From positions 5,993,001 through 6,057,000 of the forward strand of contig NZ_CP030117.1 in assembly GCF_001039275.2 (NCBI RefSeq): DNA of 64,000 nucleotides, read 5' to 3'. The notes beneath the pieces are model-generated. The model had not been told where the DNA came from. It was given only the letters and a program-made list of their open reading frames with translations, and did not search any database. Numbering within the stretch: the stretch's first letter is position 1; each line of letters starts with the position of its first letter. Positions 16,007 through 24,213 of this stretch are shown here, piece by piece. The stretch is from Brevibacillus brevis. GTDB taxonomy: Bacteria; Bacillota; Bacilli; Brevibacillales; Brevibacillaceae. The translations under genes were made by a program, and so were the position numbers.

Positions 16007-16845
16007 AGGCTTCCCTCCCGAACGAGCTGGGCTTCCTTGTAGTGGAGTGCCAGCTCCTCAACAGTCAAGGGAACACCAGCAGAGGACGCCAACAAGACGC
16101 CTTCCTGGCATAGCAAATGATAAAGTCGGATGACATCCGGGACCAATATGCCATGCTCGTCCAACACGTCCACTTGGGCAAAAAATTGCCGAGTCGGCTG
16201 GTCCAACACGATTTTCCCCTCTGCAATCAGAATCATTCGGTCGCAAAAGGCCGCGAGCTCTTCTGTCGCATGGGACGATACCACAATCGTCATTTCTTTT
16301 TCCTGCTTCAGCCGTGCAAGAAGCGAGAAGACCTCCCGCGCTCCCACCGGGTCTAGCTCAGAAGTAGGCTCATCCAAAATGAGCACCTGCGGACTGTGGG
16401 AAAGAGCGGATGCAATTGCCACCCGCTGCTTTTCTCCCCCCGAAAGCTCAAGAGGCGAACGAGTAGCAAAGCCGTTCAATCCGATCAGATCGAGTACCTC
16501 TGCCATTCGTCGTTCTATTCGCTCGTCCGACCACCCGGCATTCTCAAGCGAAAAGGCAAGCTCCTCTTCGACGGTCAGCCCGATGAACTGGGTTTCCGGG
16601 TCCTGAAAAACGATGCCTTGCTCGCTTGTGGACTCGACACTCCCCACGAAGTGTCCTCCGTAGTTAGACGGAATCAGACCCGACATGGTTAATAGCAGCG
16701 TCGTTTTCCCTGCGGCAGCAGGTCCGACTATACCGACTACTTCCCCTGGATCAAGCGCCAGATGAATGTCCGCTAGCGCAGGCTGTGCTCCCTCTTCATA
16801 GTGCCAATAGACTCCGTTTACTCGCAGCAATGGTTCTGTTCTCAC
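16003..16845 (-). CDS. ECF transporter ATPase (first)
   Basis: 280 residues. Walker A GPAAAGKTTLL, signature LSGGEKQRVAIA, Walker B VLILDEPTSELDP and H-loop SSHATEE are all intact, so this subunit has a normal signature motif. It overlaps both neighbours by four bases (GTGA), which suggests strict co-translation of the S, A, A and T subunits. Confidence 0.9.
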   Translation of the reverse strand: MRTEPLLRVNGVYWHYEEGAQPALADIHLALDPGEVVGIVGPAAAGKTTLLLTMSGLIPSNYGGHFVGSVESTSEQGIVFQDPETQFIGLTVEEELAFSLENAGWSDERIERRMAEVLDLIGLNGFATRSPLELSGGEKQRVAIASALSHSPQVLILDEPTSELDPVGAREVFSLLARLKQEKEMTIVVSSHATEELAAFCDRMILIAEGKIVLDQPTRQFFAQVDVLDEHGILVPDVIRLYHLLCQEGVLLASSAGVPLTVEELALHYKEAQLVREGSL

Positions 16846-17447
16846 CTTGCGATCCTGCTTTCATTTCCGAGATAGTTGAATTCCTGCAAGGGACGGCCCC
16901 GGTATAGTCCAGAGCGCTTCACGAATGGGTACAACAGCTTCAAGAGGATTGGTCCCAGAATCGCCGTGGAAATGGCTTGGTTCAAGAACACGGTTGGGAT
17001 GTACCAGACCGCCACTTCTTTTGGTGTCAGACCCAGTGCCACGTTAATCAAAATCGCGCACGCTACCACAATCGAGCTGATCATGACAACAAACACGATA
17101 TATTGAAGGACGCTGCGTTTTGTTTTCAGTGCAGGGTGACTCACAGCAAGCAACCCGATAAAGCCCCCCATAAAATTAGAAAAGAAACCGACCGCAATCG
17201 CATGAGGCGGTGCGCTTCCGGTTAACAAATCACTGACCATATTTCCAAAGGCAAGACCAATGCATCCCGGCAAGCCGAATAACATGCCAAATACGGGCTG
17301 AAGGGCATTGGCCGGACGGATGGGTACGGAAGGAATGAGCTTGATATTGGCAAGCATAATAATAGCAACAGCGTAGAGCGCGGCAGTGACGACAATCAGG
17401 ACGTAATCCACTGTCGTCCATTTCCGCCGGAACAGAGTCGAAAACAT
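16842..17447 (-). CDS. ECF transporter substrate-binding (S) subunit
   Basis: 201 residues from ATG 17447 (AGGAGG nine bases upstream; the longer frame to 17471 starts before that site). Five or six hydrophobic helices; the conserved RPANALQPVFGMLFGLPGCIGLAFGN region and the GFFSNFMGGFIG segment are typical of QueT-like S components, with gene order S-A-A-T. The ligand cannot be named from sequence; a vitamin or queuosine precursor is possible. No riboswitch is visible in its leader. Confidence 0.8.
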   Translation of the reverse strand: MFSTLFRRKWTTVDYVLIVVTAALYAVAIIMLANIKLIPSVPIRPANALQPVFGMLFGLPGCIGLAFGNMVSDLLTGSAPPHAIAVGFFSNFMGGFIGLLAVSHPALKTKRSVLQYIVFVVMISSIVVACAILINVALGLTPKEVAVWYIPTVFLNQAISTAILGPILLKLLYPFVKRSGLYRGRPLQEFNYLGNESRIAR

Positions 17448-17560
17448 CAGAATAAACCCTCCTCGTGTCAAGTGTTAATGTTTGGAATATTCCTGTAGCC
17501 AGTTTACTCTCTCTTTACTGGATCGTCTAGAAGAGGGTGGGTAAAACCATTGGTTCTGGC

Positions 17561-17742
17561 TGTAGTGGTGGAGAGGAAACAGGAGAAAACGCTCAGCTTC
17601 TAGGGCCACCCCCTGGGGGGATTGACTGCCCGACTCCATGCAAAAAGCGAAACCGCGTCCAAAGTGGTCGGTTCAGGATGTGTTTCAGAGGTGGACGCTT
17701 AAAGGCGTGTTTCGCTGTTTTCTCCTGTTTCCTCTGCGAGCT
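17561..17742 (+). repeat. Hairpin element, copy B
   Basis: Begins GGCTGTAGTGGTGG. Outer arms AGAGGAAACAGGAGAAAAC (17572-17590) and its exact complement (17717-17735) form 19 bp. Inner pairs: AGCGAAAC (17646-17653) with 17709-17716, and GCGTCC (17655-17660) with GGACGC (17693-17698). The conserved core GGGGGGATTGACTGCCCG followed by CTCCA is at 17615-17638, and the apical GTTTC-A-GAGG is near 17682. It is the only copy not directly behind a gene in its own direction. The 75-codon frame spanning it is not a gene. Confidence 0.85.
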
Positions 17743-17781
17743 GTTTGCTTTTCCCCTGCTTTAATTAGGGAGAATCAAAAT

Positions 17782-17809
17782 AAAAAAGAGAGAGTCATGA
17801 TTCTCTCTC
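17782..17809 (-). terminator. Terminator between hairpin copies B and D
   Basis: GAGAGAGAATCATGACTCTCTC on the minus strand is a near-perfect palindrome (written here in halves: GAGAGAGAATC / ATGACTCTCTC) followed by TTTTTTATTTT. It would end transcripts of the permease at 18073 after they run through hairpin D. Confidence 0.8.
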
Positions 17810-17843
17810 CCTCCTGAATTCACTTTCAAATATTGTTACCAAA

Positions 17844-18064
17844 GCCACGTGAGAAGAAGTGCATTTTCAGTCCAAGCGCCTCTGGAGCCCAGCTTAGCGT
17901 AGGAATGAATGGCGGGGAATTTCAGCTTCACTTATGAAATGCCTCCTCGAAACTTCTACGTTTGAAGCGCTCCCGCCATTTATTTCGGAGCGGACAGTCA
18001 ATTCCCCCTCGCGGGGCGTAGGCCGAAGCGTAGACTGGAAATACACTTCTTCCCCACTACAGCC
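17844..18064 (-). repeat. Hairpin element, copy D
   Basis: On the minus strand it begins GGCTGTAGTGGGG, nine bases after the stop codon of the permease. The outer arms (18033-18052 and 17853-17872) pair at 18 of 20 positions plus one G-U. The inner helix AATGGCGGG/CCCGCCATT is at 17972-17980 and 17908-17916. Core GGGGGAATTGACTGTCCG followed by CTCC at 17987-18008; apical GTTTCGAGG. The arm sequences are unrelated to those of copies A, B and C. Confidence 0.85.
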
Positions 18065-18072
18065 ACTCCCCT

Positions 18073-19407
18073 CTACTCCTCAAACCTCACTATTTCCAAA
18101 TTGGTTTTCTTGACCTTCACCAAATACAACAAATAGATCAAGCCAACAAAGGTCCAGAGCAAGCCGAGCATCATGGACGTTGCTTCCAGGTTGACCCACA
18201 AAAAGGCGATGAACGTTGTCCCGATGAGTGGAGACAACACGAAGCCCCACCAATCCTTGATATGCTTGTTCTTTTGTTTGCGGAAATAGTACGCTATTAC
18301 ACTGATGTTTACAAAGCTAAAGGCGATCAGCGCACCGAAGTTAATAAAGGACGTGGCGGTTAGCAAATCCATGTACAGAGCGAACAGCATCAACACTCCG
18401 ACCAGCAAGACGTTAAGCAATGGAGTTCTCAGCTTCGGATGAACATAACCGAACCATCGTTGCGGCAAAAATCCATCTCTTCCCATTGCGTACAATAAGC
18501 GCGTTACGCTCGTGACAGATACGAGCCCGGATGCCAGTGTCGAAGACAACGCTGCCGCTAAAAACACCAATTGAAAGATCGTCCCACCAATAAACAAAGC
18601 AATCTCCGCAGAGGCTGCTTCTGGATCAGACAATACCGAAACATCAGGAAATAATGATTGCATGAAATAAGATGCTGTAATAAATAACGCTCCTCCTGCG
18701 AGTGCTACGAGCATAATCCCGCGAGGAATCGTCTTTTTCGCATCGACGGTTTCCTCCGTTAGCGTGGTTACGGCATCAAAGCCAAGGAAGGAAAAGCAAA
18801 GAATCGACGCACCTGAAAGCAGGGCAATGACAGACATATCCGGTGACACAAATGGCCGCAGGTTGAATACTTGCCCAAGCCCGTCACCTTGCATAAGGCC
18901 ACGGATTGCCAATCCCGCAAACAACACGACGACCACGACTTGAAACAGTACCAGAAACGAGTTAACGGATGCGGTTACCGTTACGCGAAATACGTTTAAC
19001 CCCGTCACCAATACAATGAAGCCAATAATCCACCACGCTGTCGACACGTCAGGAAACACAGATGATAGGTATACTCCCGTCAACAAGGCGTTAATCATCG
19101 GTAAAAACAAATAATCCAGCAAAGACGCCCAGCCTACCAAAAATCCTGCATAGGGATGAATCGTTTGTTGCGTATACGTATACGCGGTCCCTGCTGAAGG
19201 GAATAGCCGTACCATCTTTCCGTAGCTTGCCGCCGTAAACAGGATCGCAAGAAGTGTGACTGCATAAGCAGCAGGAACGTGCCCCCCCGTTTCTCCAGAA
19301 ACAATGCCAAAGGTGTCAAAAACGGCCATCGGGGCCATGTAGCCCAGTCCAATTACGACAATATGCCGCAACTTCAAACTACGTGTTAGTTCTGCTCTCC
19401 CGTTCAC
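18073..19407 (-). CDS. APC-family amino acid permease
   Basis: 444 residues from GTG 19407 (AAGGGGGAC upstream); the longer frame to 19500 has no ribosome binding site and includes non-hydrophobic residues. Twelve hydrophobic segments are expected; the first contains LGYMAPMAVFDTFGIV, the APC-type helix 1 that binds the substrate backbone, and SFLGFDAVTTLTEET is the conserved helix 6 region. Proton- or sodium-coupled amino acid uptake is inferred from the family; no specificity. Monocistronic; its 3' UTR holds hairpin D and a terminator. Confidence 0.88.
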   Translation of the reverse strand: MNGRAELTRSLKLRHIVVIGLGYMAPMAVFDTFGIVSGETGGHVPAAYAVTLLAILFTAASYGKMVRLFPSAGTAYTYTQQTIHPYAGFLVGWASLLDYLFLPMINALLTGVYLSSVFPDVSTAWWIIGFIVLVTGLNVFRVTVTASVNSFLVLFQVVVVVLFAGLAIRGLMQGDGLGQVFNLRPFVSPDMSVIALLSGASILCFSFLGFDAVTTLTEETVDAKKTIPRGIMLVALAGGALFITASYFMQSLFPDVSVLSDPEAASAEIALFIGGTIFQLVFLAAALSSTLASGLVSVTSVTRLLYAMGRDGFLPQRWFGYVHPKLRTPLLNVLLVGVLMLFALYMDLLTATSFINFGALIAFSFVNISVIAYYFRKQKNKHIKDWWGFVLSPLIGTTFIAFLWVNLEATSMMLGLLWTFVGLIYLLYLVKVKKTNLEIVRFEE

Positions 19408-19528
19408 TACCTGTCCCCCTTTATGTAACAGAATAATTATACACGTTGATTTATAATCACGAAAGAAAAAAGCGCTACTGCACACGGGTTCTCCATGCAC
19501 AGCAGCGCTTGATTTCTATAAGTAATTC

Positions 19529-21187
19529 CTAGGCTTTTGGCAGTTCAAAGGAACTCTTCAACGATACAATCCGGTTGAATACGAGCTTATCATCTGTCGT
19601 ATGCTTCGGATCGACATTGAAATAGCCATGACGGAAAAATTGATACTTGTCTTGTGGCTTGGTTTCTTTCATATTTGGCTCCACATAGCCTTGCAGCACT
19701 TCCAACGAATTCGGGTTAACGTTGTCGAGGAAAGTACCCTCTGCGTCTTCCTCATCCATAATCAATGGCTCGTACAAACGGAATTCAGCAGGAACCGCAT
19801 TGGTTGCATCTACCCAGTGAATTGTACCTTTTACCTTACGACCTGTAAAACCGCTGCCGCTCTTCGTCTCAGGGTCATACGTGCAATGAATCTCGATCAC
19901 GTTGCCATCTGCATCCTTCACAACGTCATTGCATTTAATGAAGTACGCGTGCTTCAGACGCACTTCATTTCCCGGGAACAGGCGGAAATACTTGCTCGGC
20001 GGGTTTTCCATGAAGTCGTCCTGCTCAATGTAGATTTCGCGGGAGAACGGAATTTCACGATTGCCCATTTCCGGGTTCTCTGGATTGATCTCCGCTTCGA
20101 GCATCTCGACTTGTCCTTCCGGATAATTCGTGATGACGACCTTCAACGGATTCAAAACAGCCATCGTACGTGGTGCCTTCAGCTTCAGGTCCTCACGGAT
20201 GAAATACTCCAGCATTTTTTCGTCAACCGTGCTGTTAGCGCGCGCTACCCCTACTTCACGAGCGAATGTACGAATTGCTTCCGGTGTATAGCCACGACGA
20301 CGGAAGCCTGCGATGGTTGGCATACGCGGGTCATCCCATCCGTCTACTACATTCTCATCGACAAGCTGTTTCAGCTTGCGTTTACTCATAACGGTATTGG
20401 TCAGATTCAAGCGAGCAAATTCGTACTGGCGTGGTACCTTCTCCATTTCGCACTCGCGGACTACCCAGTCATACAACGGACGATGATCTTCGAATTCCAG
20501 TGAGCACAGGGAGTGTGTCACGCCCTCAATGGCATCCTCCAACGGATGAGCGAAGTCGTACATCGGATAGATGCACCATTTGTCGCCCGTGTTGTGATGC
20601 GTTGCATGGGAGATCCGATACAGAACCGGATCACGCATGTTGAAGTTCTGAGAAGCCATATCGATTTTCGCACGCAGCACCTTTTCTCCGTCCTTGAATT
20701 CCCCTTGGCGCATCCGTGCAAACAGGTCCAGGTTTTCCTCCACAGATCGGTTGCGGAACGGACTATCTGTGCCAGGCTCTGTCCATGTCCCACGCATTTT
20801 ACGCATTTCTTCGGGAGACAGATCGTCTACATAAGCCAGACCTTTTTTAATCAACAGCACCGCCCGGTTGTACATCTCTTCAAAGTAATCAGATGCAAAA
20901 AACAGCCCGTCCCATTCGAAGCCAAGCCATTGAACGTCCCTTTTGATGGCCTCTACGTATTCGATGTCTTCCTTTACCGGGTTGGTATCGTCAAATCGAA
21001 GGTTGGCCTTGCCAGAAAATTCACGTGCCAACTCAAAGTTGAGGCAGATTGCTTTTGCATGTCCAATATGAAGATACCCGTTCGGTTCTGGGGGAAAGCG
21101 GGTAATGATTTCCTTTACTTTGCCCTCTTGCAAGTCATCAATCATGATATTGCGGATAAAATTGGATGCCGCTACCTTGTTTTCCAA
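19529..21187 (-). CDS. glnS: Glutaminyl-tRNA synthetase
   Basis: 552 residues from TTG 21187, nine bases after AAAGG; TTG 21196 is in frame but has no spacing. Class I synthetase: PPEPNGYLHIGHAKA holds the HIGH motif, RFDDTNP follows, and VMSKRKL is the KMSKS loop. LCSLEFEDHRPLYDWVV and the C-terminal anticodon-binding beta barrels are those of GlnRS rather than bacterial GluRS. It charges tRNA-Gln directly. Most Bacilli lack GlnRS and use GatCAB instead, so this is probably a gene gained by transfer. Confidence 0.93.
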   Translation of the reverse strand: MENKVAASNFIRNIMIDDLQEGKVKEIITRFPPEPNGYLHIGHAKAICLNFELAREFSGKANLRFDDTNPVKEDIEYVEAIKRDVQWLGFEWDGLFFASDYFEEMYNRAVLLIKKGLAYVDDLSPEEMRKMRGTWTEPGTDSPFRNRSVEENLDLFARMRQGEFKDGEKVLRAKIDMASQNFNMRDPVLYRISHATHHNTGDKWCIYPMYDFAHPLEDAIEGVTHSLCSLEFEDHRPLYDWVVRECEMEKVPRQYEFARLNLTNTVMSKRKLKQLVDENVVDGWDDPRMPTIAGFRRRGYTPEAIRTFAREVGVARANSTVDEKMLEYFIREDLKLKAPRTMAVLNPLKVVITNYPEGQVEMLEAEINPENPEMGNREIPFSREIYIEQDDFMENPPSKYFRLFPGNEVRLKHAYFIKCNDVVKDADGNVIEIHCTYDPETKSGSGFTGRKVKGTIHWVDATNAVPAEFRLYEPLIMDEEDAEGTFLDNVNPNSLEVLQGYVEPNMKETKPQDKYQFFRHGYFNVDPKHTTDDKLVFNRIVSLKSSFELPKA

Positions 21188-21275
21188 TGAAATCAACCTT
21201 TCACTTCACCTTTACATTCCATAATACTGATTCTCTACCCAGAGTTCAACAAAATCGGGTCGTTGACCGACCCGC

Positions 21276-21893
21276 TCACGTCTTCCATTGCTGCCTCGTT
21301 TGCCATTGTGACCTGCAATACAGATGAATGACAGAATCAATGGCAACGCGCTGCTCCGTGATCCCACGAATCGTTTCGAGATGCTTCGGGGAAATCAGAT
21401 GCAGCAAAGGCTGTTCAACATGATTGAAACGTTGGAAGGCTTCCGCAGCAATCCGATCCCACTGCGGGTAATATCGAAGCAAGTCATCGGGCATTACGCG
21501 GGAGCGTTCCGTGTCGGACTCGGGCAAACAATCAAAAGGTTCATCCAGATTTAACGTTCCATAATCATCAGTCAACTCTTCACCCGGCTGAATATCCCGT
21601 GCAGCCAATTCCATATCATACATGGTCGGCACGCAATTCGCATGAAAGCTGTGGTTCACGTACCTTGCCTTATCCCAACAAAGAATGTACTTTCCGAACT
21701 GGTTCTTGAACGAATATTTTTGTACGTCCTGTTTTCGTAATGAATCAAGTCTTTCCACAAATCCCGGGTCCAATACCTGGTCCAAATTATCCTGTGCCCA
21801 TACAATCGTTCCTTTTGGGATAAACCTTGTCGCAAACACACCGTACCCGATCTCATCGTTGATATAGCGCAATTCTGTATCGGGATGCATCAT
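21276..21893 (-). CDS. SET-domain protein (candidate lysine methyltransferase)
   Basis: 205 residues. The SET fold is recognisable: GYGVFATRFIPKGTIVW at the start, RYVNHSFHANC (the R-x-x-NHS SAM-binding motif) and the catalytic end GEELTDDYG. No pre-SET or post-SET cysteine cluster is present; the last 80 residues are of unknown function. AAGGAG lies 13 bases before the ATG pair at 21893. Bacterial SET proteins can methylate lysines of host or own proteins; the target here is unknown. Confidence 0.85.
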   Translation of the reverse strand: MMHPDTELRYINDEIGYGVFATRFIPKGTIVWAQDNLDQVLDPGFVERLDSLRKQDVQKYSFKNQFGKYILCWDKARYVNHSFHANCVPTMYDMELAARDIQPGEELTDDYGTLNLDEPFDCLPESDTERSRVMPDDLLRYYPQWDRIAAEAFQRFNHVEQPLLHLISPKHLETIRGITEQRVAIDSVIHLYCRSQWQTRQQWKT

Positions 21894-21965
21894 GGTCTTT
21901 GTTTCACTCCTTGGCGAATGTGCCTTTTTATCATCATAAGCAGTTCAGCCCCAGGAGGTGTGTGA

Positions 21966-22019
21966 ATGTCTGCGAAAAACAACCTTCCTCATAGCATTCC
22001 TGACTATTTTTCTGGATGA
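21966..22019 (+). CDS. Possible 17-residue peptide MSAKNNLPHSIPDYFSG
   Basis: AGGAGGTG at 21952-21959 is a strong ribosome binding site at ideal distance from ATG 21966, and the frame closes with TGA at 22017-22019. It lies in the divergent gap between the SET gene and the riboswitch. Too short to judge by coding bias; could equally be a remnant or chance. Confidence 0.4.
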   Translation: MSAKNNLPHSIPDYFSG

Positions 22020-22137
22020 AAATAATTTTTCTTATTTACCACAAATGGTAAATAGTCTATATTATTGGCAAACGGAGTTTTAGGAACATTTTCCCACAAC
22101 GATCGAATCAGTTTATGTGTCAATTTTCTACTTTAAC

Positions 22138-22240
22138 CATTGATATCGAAACGGCATACCCGGGGAAATCCGGCGACGCAAAGCTATAGGGGCTACCTCC
22201 GTAACAGCGGACACGCTTGCCAGCTACCGAAGTATTGATG
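22138..22240 (+). ncRNA. GEMM-I riboswitch (cyclic di-GMP class I type)
   Basis: P1 pairs CATTGATAT (22138-22146) with GTATTGATG (22232-22240). Between them are the class I landmarks: ACGGCATACC, a CCGG-GGAAAT-CCGG hairpin, CGACGCAAAGC, GGGGCTACCTCC, and GCCAGCTACCGA near the 3' end. A terminator begins eight bases later, so control is by premature termination. Sequence alone does not separate c-di-GMP from 3',3'-cGAMP binding. Confidence 0.88.
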
Positions 22241-22247
22241 TAGGACG

Positions 22248-22280
22248 AGACCAATGATCCTATATCATTGGTCTTTTTTT
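22248..22280 (+). terminator. Riboswitch expression-platform terminator
   Basis: AGACCAATGAT (22248-22258) pairs with ATCATTGGTCT (22264-22274), then TTTTTTT. Confidence 0.9.
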
Positions 22281-22413
22281 GCGCTCACAATGTCTATTTT
22301 TGTCTATTTTTGTATGATTGTGTATTTTTAACTTTTAAAGGAGGTGAGGCAACAGCGGATAGCCGGTTTAATGAAAACATTATTTTATTCATCATGAAGG
22401 AGGTTTCATAGGA

Positions 22414-24132
22414 ATGTCATTCTGGAAGAAACTCTCGACCGTCGCGCTGACTGCTGTCATCGGGCTATCAACATTCTCTGGGGTACAAGCTGCTAACCGT
22501 CCAACATCGATGTCACCGAACGCAATGGTGACGACTCCTCACTATCTGGCTACGGCTGCGGCCCTAAAAACATTGGAAGACGGTGGAAATGCAGTAGATG
22601 CTGCTATTACAGCCGCTTCCACATTAGCTGTCGTCTATCCTCATTACACATCCATTGGTGGAGATAACTTCTGGCTCATCTACAATGCCAAAACCAAAGA
22701 GCTGAAGGCGCTGAACGGCAGTGGTCGCGCAGGCGAAAAGGCAACCATCGACTATTACAAAAACAAAGGCTACGAAAAAATCCCGTCCCGCGGTTATGAA
22801 TCGGCAAACACTGTCCCTGGTGTCGTCTCCGGCTGGTGGGAGGCGTACAACTACGCCCATAAAAGCATGGGCAACAGTAAGCTTCAATGGAACAGACTGC
22901 TGGAGCCTGCCATTGGATACGCAGAGAATGGATATCCAGTCACCCCTAACCAAGTATATTGGACGAAATACGCGACAGATCCAACTGACAATGACTTGAA
23001 AAACCTTCAACGTTTTGATGGATTCCGTAAAACATTCCTGAAGCCAAACGGCGATCCTTATGCAGCAGGCGAAATTCTCAAACAAAAGGATCTTGCCAAT
23101 ACTTTGCGAATCATTGCAAAAAAAGGCGCTGACGGTTTTTATAAAGGAGAAGTTGCTAAAAAAATCGTAGCAGACATGCAAGCCAACGGTGGATTGCTCA
23201 CGTTGAAAGATTTTGAGAAGCACACCTCCACTTGGGCAGATCCAATTTCGGTAGACTACCGCGGTTACAAAGCGTACAATGTTCCGCCTAACTCCCAAGG
23301 CATGGCATCGCTCTCTATTCTTAATGTTTTGAATAACTTTGACCTCAAGAGCATGGGTGAAGGAACACCCGATTACTATCACACGATTGTAGAAGCTACC
23401 AAACAGTCTTTTGCTGACCGCGACAAATGGCTGACTGACCCTGCCTTTGTGGATATCCCTGTGGATGAACTGTTGTCCAAGCAGCACGGGAAAGATTTAG
23501 CTGCGCGCATTGATATGAAGCAAGCCGCCAAATCCGTAGAACCGCTTGATCCAAAAGGAGATACAACCTGGTTCGGGATCGTCGACAAAGATGGAAATGC
23601 AGTGTCCATCATTCAGAGTCACTATTTTGACTGGGGTTCCGGCATCGTAGCGAAAGATACGGGCATCCTTATGCAAAACCGCGGAAGCTATTTCTCTTTG
23701 GACCCTAAACACATCAATCACTTGGAACCAGGAAAACGCACCTTCCACACAATTAACCCAGCTATGCTCTTTAAAGGGGACAAGCCTTATCTTCTCTACG
23801 GAACACAAGGGGGAGAAGGACAGCCGCAAACGCAAGCCGCTCTCGTCACGCGTATCATCGACTTTGGTTTCAGCGTGCAAGACGCAATCGAAGCGCCGAG
23901 ATGGCTGCATGGACGCAACTGGGGATCTTCTTCCAACAATCTAAAGGTGGAAAGCCGCATCCCTCAAGAAGTCCTGGACGAGTTGATTAAACGTGGGCAT
24001 CCAGTAGAAAAGCTGGAAGCAGCCTATACCGATACGATGGGACAGTCCGGCGCAATCCTGATTGACCCGCAAACCAATGTAAAATTTGGCGGTGCTGACC
24101 CTCGCGGTGAAGGCGCTGCAATGGGATATTGA
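22414..24132 (+). CDS. Secreted gamma-glutamyltransferase family enzyme
   Basis: 572 residues with a signal peptide (MSFWKKLSTVALTAVIGLST...VQA-A). Ntn-hydrolase that self-cleaves; the catalytic Thr is one of the pair in GDTTWFGIVDKDGNAVS (T384/T385). LEDGGNAVDAAITAA and the GGEGQPQTQ segment are family landmarks. Catalyses hydrolysis or transfer of gamma-glutamyl groups outside the cell; the DTTWF form, rather than TTHFS, places it apart from classical GGT, so the substrate could be another acyl amide. AAGGAGG precedes ATG 22414. Controlled by the upstream GEMM-I riboswitch; a chemoreceptor follows. Confidence 0.88.
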   Translation: MSFWKKLSTVALTAVIGLSTFSGVQAANRPTSMSPNAMVTTPHYLATAAALKTLEDGGNAVDAAITAASTLAVVYPHYTSIGGDNFWLIYNAKTKELKALNGSGRAGEKATIDYYKNKGYEKIPSRGYESANTVPGVVSGWWEAYNYAHKSMGNSKLQWNRLLEPAIGYAENGYPVTPNQVYWTKYATDPTDNDLKNLQRFDGFRKTFLKPNGDPYAAGEILKQKDLANTLRIIAKKGADGFYKGEVAKKIVADMQANGGLLTLKDFEKHTSTWADPISVDYRGYKAYNVPPNSQGMASLSILNVLNNFDLKSMGEGTPDYYHTIVEATKQSFADRDKWLTDPAFVDIPVDELLSKQHGKDLAARIDMKQAAKSVEPLDPKGDTTWFGIVDKDGNAVSIIQSHYFDWGSGIVAKDTGILMQNRGSYFSLDPKHINHLEPGKRTFHTINPAMLFKGDKPYLLYGTQGGEGQPQTQAALVTRIIDFGFSVQDAIEAPRWLHGRNWGSSSNNLKVESRIPQEVLDELIKRGHPVEKLEAAYTDTMGQSGAILIDPQTNVKFGGADPRGEGAAMGY

Positions 24133-24141
24133 TATTTTGTC

Positions 24142-24168
24142 AGACTGCTGAGTAAATCTCAGCAGTCT
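24142..24168 (+). terminator. Strong hairpin after the GGT gene
   Basis: AGACTGCTGAG pairs with CTCAGCAGTCT across a 5-nt loop, but no T-run follows. It may protect the 3' end or partly terminate, allowing some read-through into the chemoreceptor gene. Confidence 0.6.
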
Positions 24169-24213
24169 ACCTGTTTCTATTTCGCAATCACGGATTAGGA
24201 GTGGAAAAACCCT

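Noticed and set aside
17448..17560. Riboswitch for the ECF operon
   Set aside because: Looked for TPP, cobalamin, preQ1 and folate landmarks on the minus strand; none found.
17537..17764. 75-codon frame in the intergenic gap
   Set aside because: Falls entirely on hairpin element B; the equivalent frames in copies A and C differ and are not conserved.
17561..18064. CRISPR array or tRNA cluster
   Set aside because: Repeats are long hairpins with no regular short repeat-spacer pattern, and no cloverleaf is seen.
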